From: Amycolatopsis tolypomycina
GTDB taxonomy: Bacteria > Actinomycetota > Actinomycetes > Mycobacteriales > Pseudonocardiaceae
DNA length: 64,000 bases
Reading direction: 5' to 3'
Assembly (NCBI RefSeq): GCF_900105945.1
Contig: NZ_FNSO01000004.1
Location: 62,001-126,000 of the forward strand
Position 1 is the stretch's first letter. Each line of letters starts with the position of its first letter. The notes below the pieces were generated by a model. That model was not told the origin of the DNA. It saw only the letters and a program-made list of their open reading frames with translations, and did not search any database. The position numbers and the translations under genes are program-made. This document shows positions 61,468 through 64,000 of the stretch, one piece after another.

Positions 61468-62059
61468 TCTTCAGCAGGTTGAGGATCGAATCGGTGAGGA
61501 AGGTGCGCAGCGCCGCGCGGTCGAGCGTGCCGCGGATCAGCCACTCCCGCGACGCCGCGCGCAGCATCCCGCCGAACGACCGGATCATCGCGCGCAGCTC
61601 TTCGCGGCCCTCGGTCACGCCGGTCATCAGCGCGGCCTCGAGGACCCGGTCGGCGGCGATCTCGTCGGCCTCCAGCATGATCCGCTCGATCTCGGGGTCG
61701 CGCCCGGCCGCCTCCGGCCCGATCACGGTCAGCCAGGCGTCGCGGTTGCGGTCCACGACCTCGATCCAGCGTTCGACGCCGATCGACAGCCGCTGCTCCA
61801 TCGTGGTGTCCGGCAGCGCTTCGGTGACCGGCGCGGGCACGATCATCAGCTGCCGCACGACTTCCAGGTACAGCTCGCGCTTCCCGCCGAAGTAGTGGTT
61901 GATCAGCGGCCGTGCCACCCCGGCGGCCTCGGCGATGTCCGAAGTGGACACCGAGGCGTAGCTGCCCGCGCCGAAGAGGTGCCGGGCGGCGGCGAGGATC
62001 TCCGCACGCCGTTCGGCGGGTTCGAGCCGGCGGCGCCGGGGCCGGGTCCCACTGGTCAT
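61388..62059 (-). CDS. TetR-family transcriptional regulator
   Basis: A 223-residue regulator. The HTH (about 15-65) reads RAEILAAARHLFGAGSYASV to RPLINHYFGGKRELYLEV. The C-terminal domain is all-helical with no family label. I prefer ATG 62059, preceded by GAGG; ATG 62116 would add 19 residues. The final 80 bases overlap the AraC gene on the other strand, so transcription of one may interfere with the other. Confidence 0.9.
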   Translation of the reverse strand: MTSGTRPRRRRLEPAERRAEILAAARHLFGAGSYASVSTSDIAEAAGVARPLINHYFGGKRELYLEVVRQLMIVPAPVTEALPDTTMEQRLSIGVERWIEVVDRNRDAWLTVIGPEAAGRDPEIERIMLEADEIAADRVLEAALMTGVTEGREELRAMIRSFGGMLRAASREWLIRGTLDRAALRTFLTDSILNLLKITYPAVLAERRGSDGRTPPASARSSA

Positions 62060-62252
62060 GAGCTCAGCCTCGTGGCGGATCGGCACGCTGTCAACAAGTA
62101 GTTGACCCATCGTCAAAAGAGTGACTCCGGTGGCGGGCAGGCGGTGTTTCGCGTCAACCTTTGTCGTTACGCAACCGGAACAACCCGCCGGTAACTCCGC
62201 GGGCGCCGGATGCGACGAGACGGCAGGGGGCCCGGACCGGGGGTAGGAGCAG

Positions 62253-62564
62253 ATGAACGAAGAAGGCGCGCCGATCCGGCCGGCGGGACGCTGGGTGAGC
62301 GTCCGCCTGCAGCATCGCCACGTCAGCTTCGACGAAGGCTTCGAAGCGGACGAACCGTCACCGGACGGCGACTGCGCGGACGAAGCATCGTTGTCGTACT
62401 CGGGAATCGTGATTTCCAGTTACGACCGGGGCGAGAAGGTGTCGGAGCGCTGGATCCCGCTGGGCGTCGACCCGTCCGAAGCGGACGACGAGCGGTTGAT
62501 CGGCCAGCTGCGCGAAGCGTTGCTGTGGCAGGCCGGCCGGCCCCCGCAGAACGCGGACGACTGA
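62253..62564 (+). CDS. Small acidic hypothetical protein
   Basis: A 103-residue protein rich in Asp and Glu (DEGFEADEPSPDGDCADEAS), no signal or membrane segment. AGGAGC lies 5 bases before the ATG, and the third-position GC bias supports coding. Not recognised. The palindromic repeat of the AATGTGGCGTT family begins 22 bases after its stop. Confidence 0.65.
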   Translation: MNEEGAPIRPAGRWVSVRLQHRHVSFDEGFEADEPSPDGDCADEASLSYSGIVISSYDRGEKVSERWIPLGVDPSEADDERLIGQLREALLWQAGRPPQNADD

Positions 62565-62585
62565 CCCCGCTCACGGCCCACCCTC

Positions 62586-62674
62586 AAGCGCCCCAATGTG
62601 GCGTTGGTTGCGTCCAACGCACCGAACGCCACATTGGGTGCGTTGAGCGCACCGAACGCCACATTGGGGCGCTT
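62586..62674. repeat. Long hairpin repeat (AATGTGGCGTT family), copy 2
   Basis: A 20-bp perfect stem, AAGCGCCCCAATGTGGCGTT (62586-62605) with its complement at 62655-62674. An extra inverted copy, AACGCCACATTGGG, lies at 62625-62638, so two alternative hairpins can form from the same left arm. It fills the gap between the convergent small protein and TetR genes. Confidence 0.9.
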
Positions 62675-62684
62675 GGGTTCCGGC

Positions 62685-63278
62685 TCACGACCCGGTGCGC
62701 AGTCCCTCGAAGGCCACCTTGCACACCGCGTCCGCCACTTCGGCCGCCGCCGAGCCGCGCCGCGGCTTGTACCACTCGATCAGCGAGTTCACCATGCCGA
62801 ACACCAGGCGCGCCGTCACCGCCGGGTCGACGTCCGGGCGGATGTCGCCCTCCGCTTCGGCCTGCTTCACCAGGTCCGTCACCAGGCGGTCGAACTCGCG
62901 CCGGCGGGCCAGTGCCGCGCGCTCCACCTTCGTGTTCCCCCGCACGCGCAGCAGCAACGTCACGAACGGCAGTCGGTCCGCCAGCACCAGCACGCTGCCG
63001 CGCACCAGGTGCTCCAGCCGGTCGATCGCCCGCCCGTCCAGCTGATCGGTCGAAGCGGCCACCTCGAACAGCCCGTCCAGCGCCCGGTCCACCGCCAGCC
63101 GCAGCAGTTCCTCCTTGCTCGGCACGTGGTGGTAGATCGCCGACTTCGTGATGCCGAGCTTGCGGGAGAGGTCCTCCATGCTCGTGCCGTCGTAGCCGCG
63201 CTCGTTGAACAGCTTCACCGCCACCTGCAGCAGGGACTCCAGGTCGTAGCCGGGCCGCCCGCGCCGCGGGGTCGTCAC
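62685..63278 (-). CDS. TetR-family regulator, PaaR-like
   Basis: A 197-residue TetR protein with HTH LLQVAVKLFNERGYDGTSME and ITKSAIYHHVPSKEELLRLAV. The C-terminal domain resembles TetR_C_33/KstR2-like ligand domains that bind acyl-CoA. It starts by GTGA overlap with the upstream phenylacetate-CoA ligase gene, so it likely senses phenylacetyl-CoA and represses the phenylacetate route, as PaaR does; this is inference from position. Confidence 0.87.
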   Translation of the reverse strand: MTTPRRGRPGYDLESLLQVAVKLFNERGYDGTSMEDLSRKLGITKSAIYHHVPSKEELLRLAVDRALDGLFEVAASTDQLDGRAIDRLEHLVRGSVLVLADRLPFVTLLLRVRGNTKVERAALARRREFDRLVTDLVKQAEAEGDIRPDVDPAVTARLVFGMVNSLIEWYKPRRGSAAAEVADAVCKVAFEGLRTGS

Positions 63279-64000
63279 GGCTTCTCCCGCTGGTCGACGA
63301 TCCGCCGCATCTTGCCCATGGACCGCTCCAGGGTGTCCGGGTCGACGACGTCCGCCGACACCGTCACGCCGACGCCGTCCTTGACCCCGGCGACCAGCGC
63401 GTCAGCCGCCCGCGCCCGGTCGTCCGGTGAAGCGTCGTGCCGCGCCTCCACCCGCACGGTCAGGTGGTCGAGCCGCCCGCGCGTGGACCGGACGAGCTGG
63501 AAGTGCGGGCTCAGCGCGGGCGTCCGCAGCACGATCTCCTCGATCTGCGTCGGGAAGACGTTGACCCCGCGCAGGATGATGAGGTCGTCGGTGCGCCCGG
63601 TCACCTTGGCCATCCGCCGGAACGCCGGCCGCGCGGTCCCCGGGTTCAGCTCCGTCAGGTCGCGGGTGCGGTAGCGGATGATCGGCAGTGCCTGCTTGGT
63701 CAGCGACGTGAACAGCAGCTCACCGGTTTCCCCGCTGCCCAGGACCTCCTCCGAGTACGGGTCGATCACCTCGGGGTAGAAGTGGTCCTCCCAGATGTGC
63801 AGGCCGTCCTTCGTCTCGACGCACTCCTGCGCGACACCCGGCCCCATCACCTCCGACAGCCCGTAGATGTCGACGGCGTCGAGCGCGAACCGCTCCTCGA
63901 TCTCCGCGCGCATCTGCTCGGTCCACGGCTCGGCGCCGAAGATGCCCACCTTGAGCGAGCTGGCACGCGGGTCGACGCCCTGGCGCTCGAACTCGTCGAG
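63275..64000 (-). CDS. paaK: Phenylacetate-CoA ligase, C-terminal part
   Basis: The coding sequence runs off the right edge; 241 codons and the stop are present. The part seen includes IFGAEPWTEQMRAEIEERF, DIYGLSEVMGPGVAQEC (adenylate-forming family A5-like motif), GELLFTSLTKQALPIIRYRTRDL with the conserved Arg, and the small C-terminal lid with GRTDDLIILRGVNVFPTQIE. This is characteristic of PaaK. It makes phenylacetyl-CoA, the entry to the aerobic phenylacetate pathway. Overlaps the TetR gene by GTGA. Confidence 0.93.
   Translation of the reverse strand, partial: LDEFERQGVDPRASSLKVGIFGAEPWTEQMRAEIEERFALDAVDIYGLSEVMGPGVAQECVETKDGLHIWEDHFYPEVIDPYSEEVLGSGETGELLFTSLTKQALPIIRYRTRDLTELNPGTARPAFRRMAKVTGRTDDLIILRGVNVFPTQIEEIVLRTPALSPHFQLVRSTRGRLDHLTVRVEARHDASPDDRARAADALVAGVKDGVGVTVSADVVDPDTLERSMGKMRRIVDQREKP

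Noticed and set aside
1..64000. Insertion sequences, integrases or phage genes
   Set aside because: No transposase, integrase or structural phage gene motifs were found in any plausible coding frame. Short repeats are present but without mobility genes.
1..64000. tRNA or rRNA genes
   Set aside because: No cloverleaf-like or rRNA-like segment was noticed in the intergenic gaps. A tRNAscan run would be needed for certainty.

Overview
This is a GC-rich actinobacterial chromosome segment. It has many GTG starts, stop/start overlaps (TGATG, GTGA, ATGA), twin-arginine and lipobox signals, a SARP/AfsR-type regulator, an EshA-type shell protein pair and dispersed G+C-rich palindromes. The gene content suggests a soil member of the Pseudonocardiaceae, Amycolatopsis-like; this is inference from style and gene families, not a database match. 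No rRNA, tRNA, CRISPR array, insertion sequence or phage module was seen.

Left part (1-7.1 kb): a partial gene end, then a minus-strand catabolic operon running substrate-binding lipoprotein, (palindrome), double ATPase, permease, GntR regulator and secreted GH105 unsaturated rhamnogalacturonyl hydrolase, followed by a CapA-like lipoprotein. 7.2-11.4 kb holds the most unusual locus: a tightly overlapping operon of two Family 2B (EshA-type, cNMP-domain-containing) encapsulin shell proteins, a 60-residue Pro/Gly-rich microprotein between them that carries a motif resembling the encapsulin cargo-loading segment of 2-methylisoborneol synthases, and a polyprenyl diphosphate synthase as the probable cargo enzyme. 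11.7-18.3 kb has a DUF4239 membrane protein, an anchored propeller protein, an orphan sugar-binding lipoprotein, a DUF4396 membrane protein under a CsoR-like operator, and a Tat-exported GH88 enzyme.

17.0-23.0 kb: a SARP/NB-ARC/TPR regulator lies between two secreted SH3-like proteins, and both of these carry the same 11-bp-spaced direct repeat (TGTACGG) upstream, a likely SARP regulon. 23.1-33.1 kb is a second polysaccharide and phosphate scavenging region: PhoD phosphatase, GH28 polygalacturonase, a second GH105 enzyme, a GH29-like enzyme with a carbohydrate-binding tail, a GH63-like glycosidase and its ROK repressor. 33.4-47.4 kb: sedolisin protease, orphan sensor kinase, NCS1 permease, SDR plus QueA-like protein, SigG-like ECF sigma factor, a reductase, an SsuABC/TauABC-type transporter and a DEAD-box helicase.

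47.6-64 kb is mostly housekeeping and lipid or aromatic metabolism: an overlapping acyl-CoA dehydrogenase / F420-type reductase / FAH-fold hydratase / membrane protein operon, Tex, a DasR-type-controlled GH18 chitinase, a GMC oxidoreductase coupled to a Baeyer-Villiger-type monooxygenase, an AlkZ-like DNA glycosylase, an AraC and a TetR gene whose 3' ends overlap, and a TetR regulator overlapping a phenylacetate-CoA ligase that runs off the window. Three families of dispersed palindromic repeats occur, each in two copies, mainly in convergent intergenic gaps.
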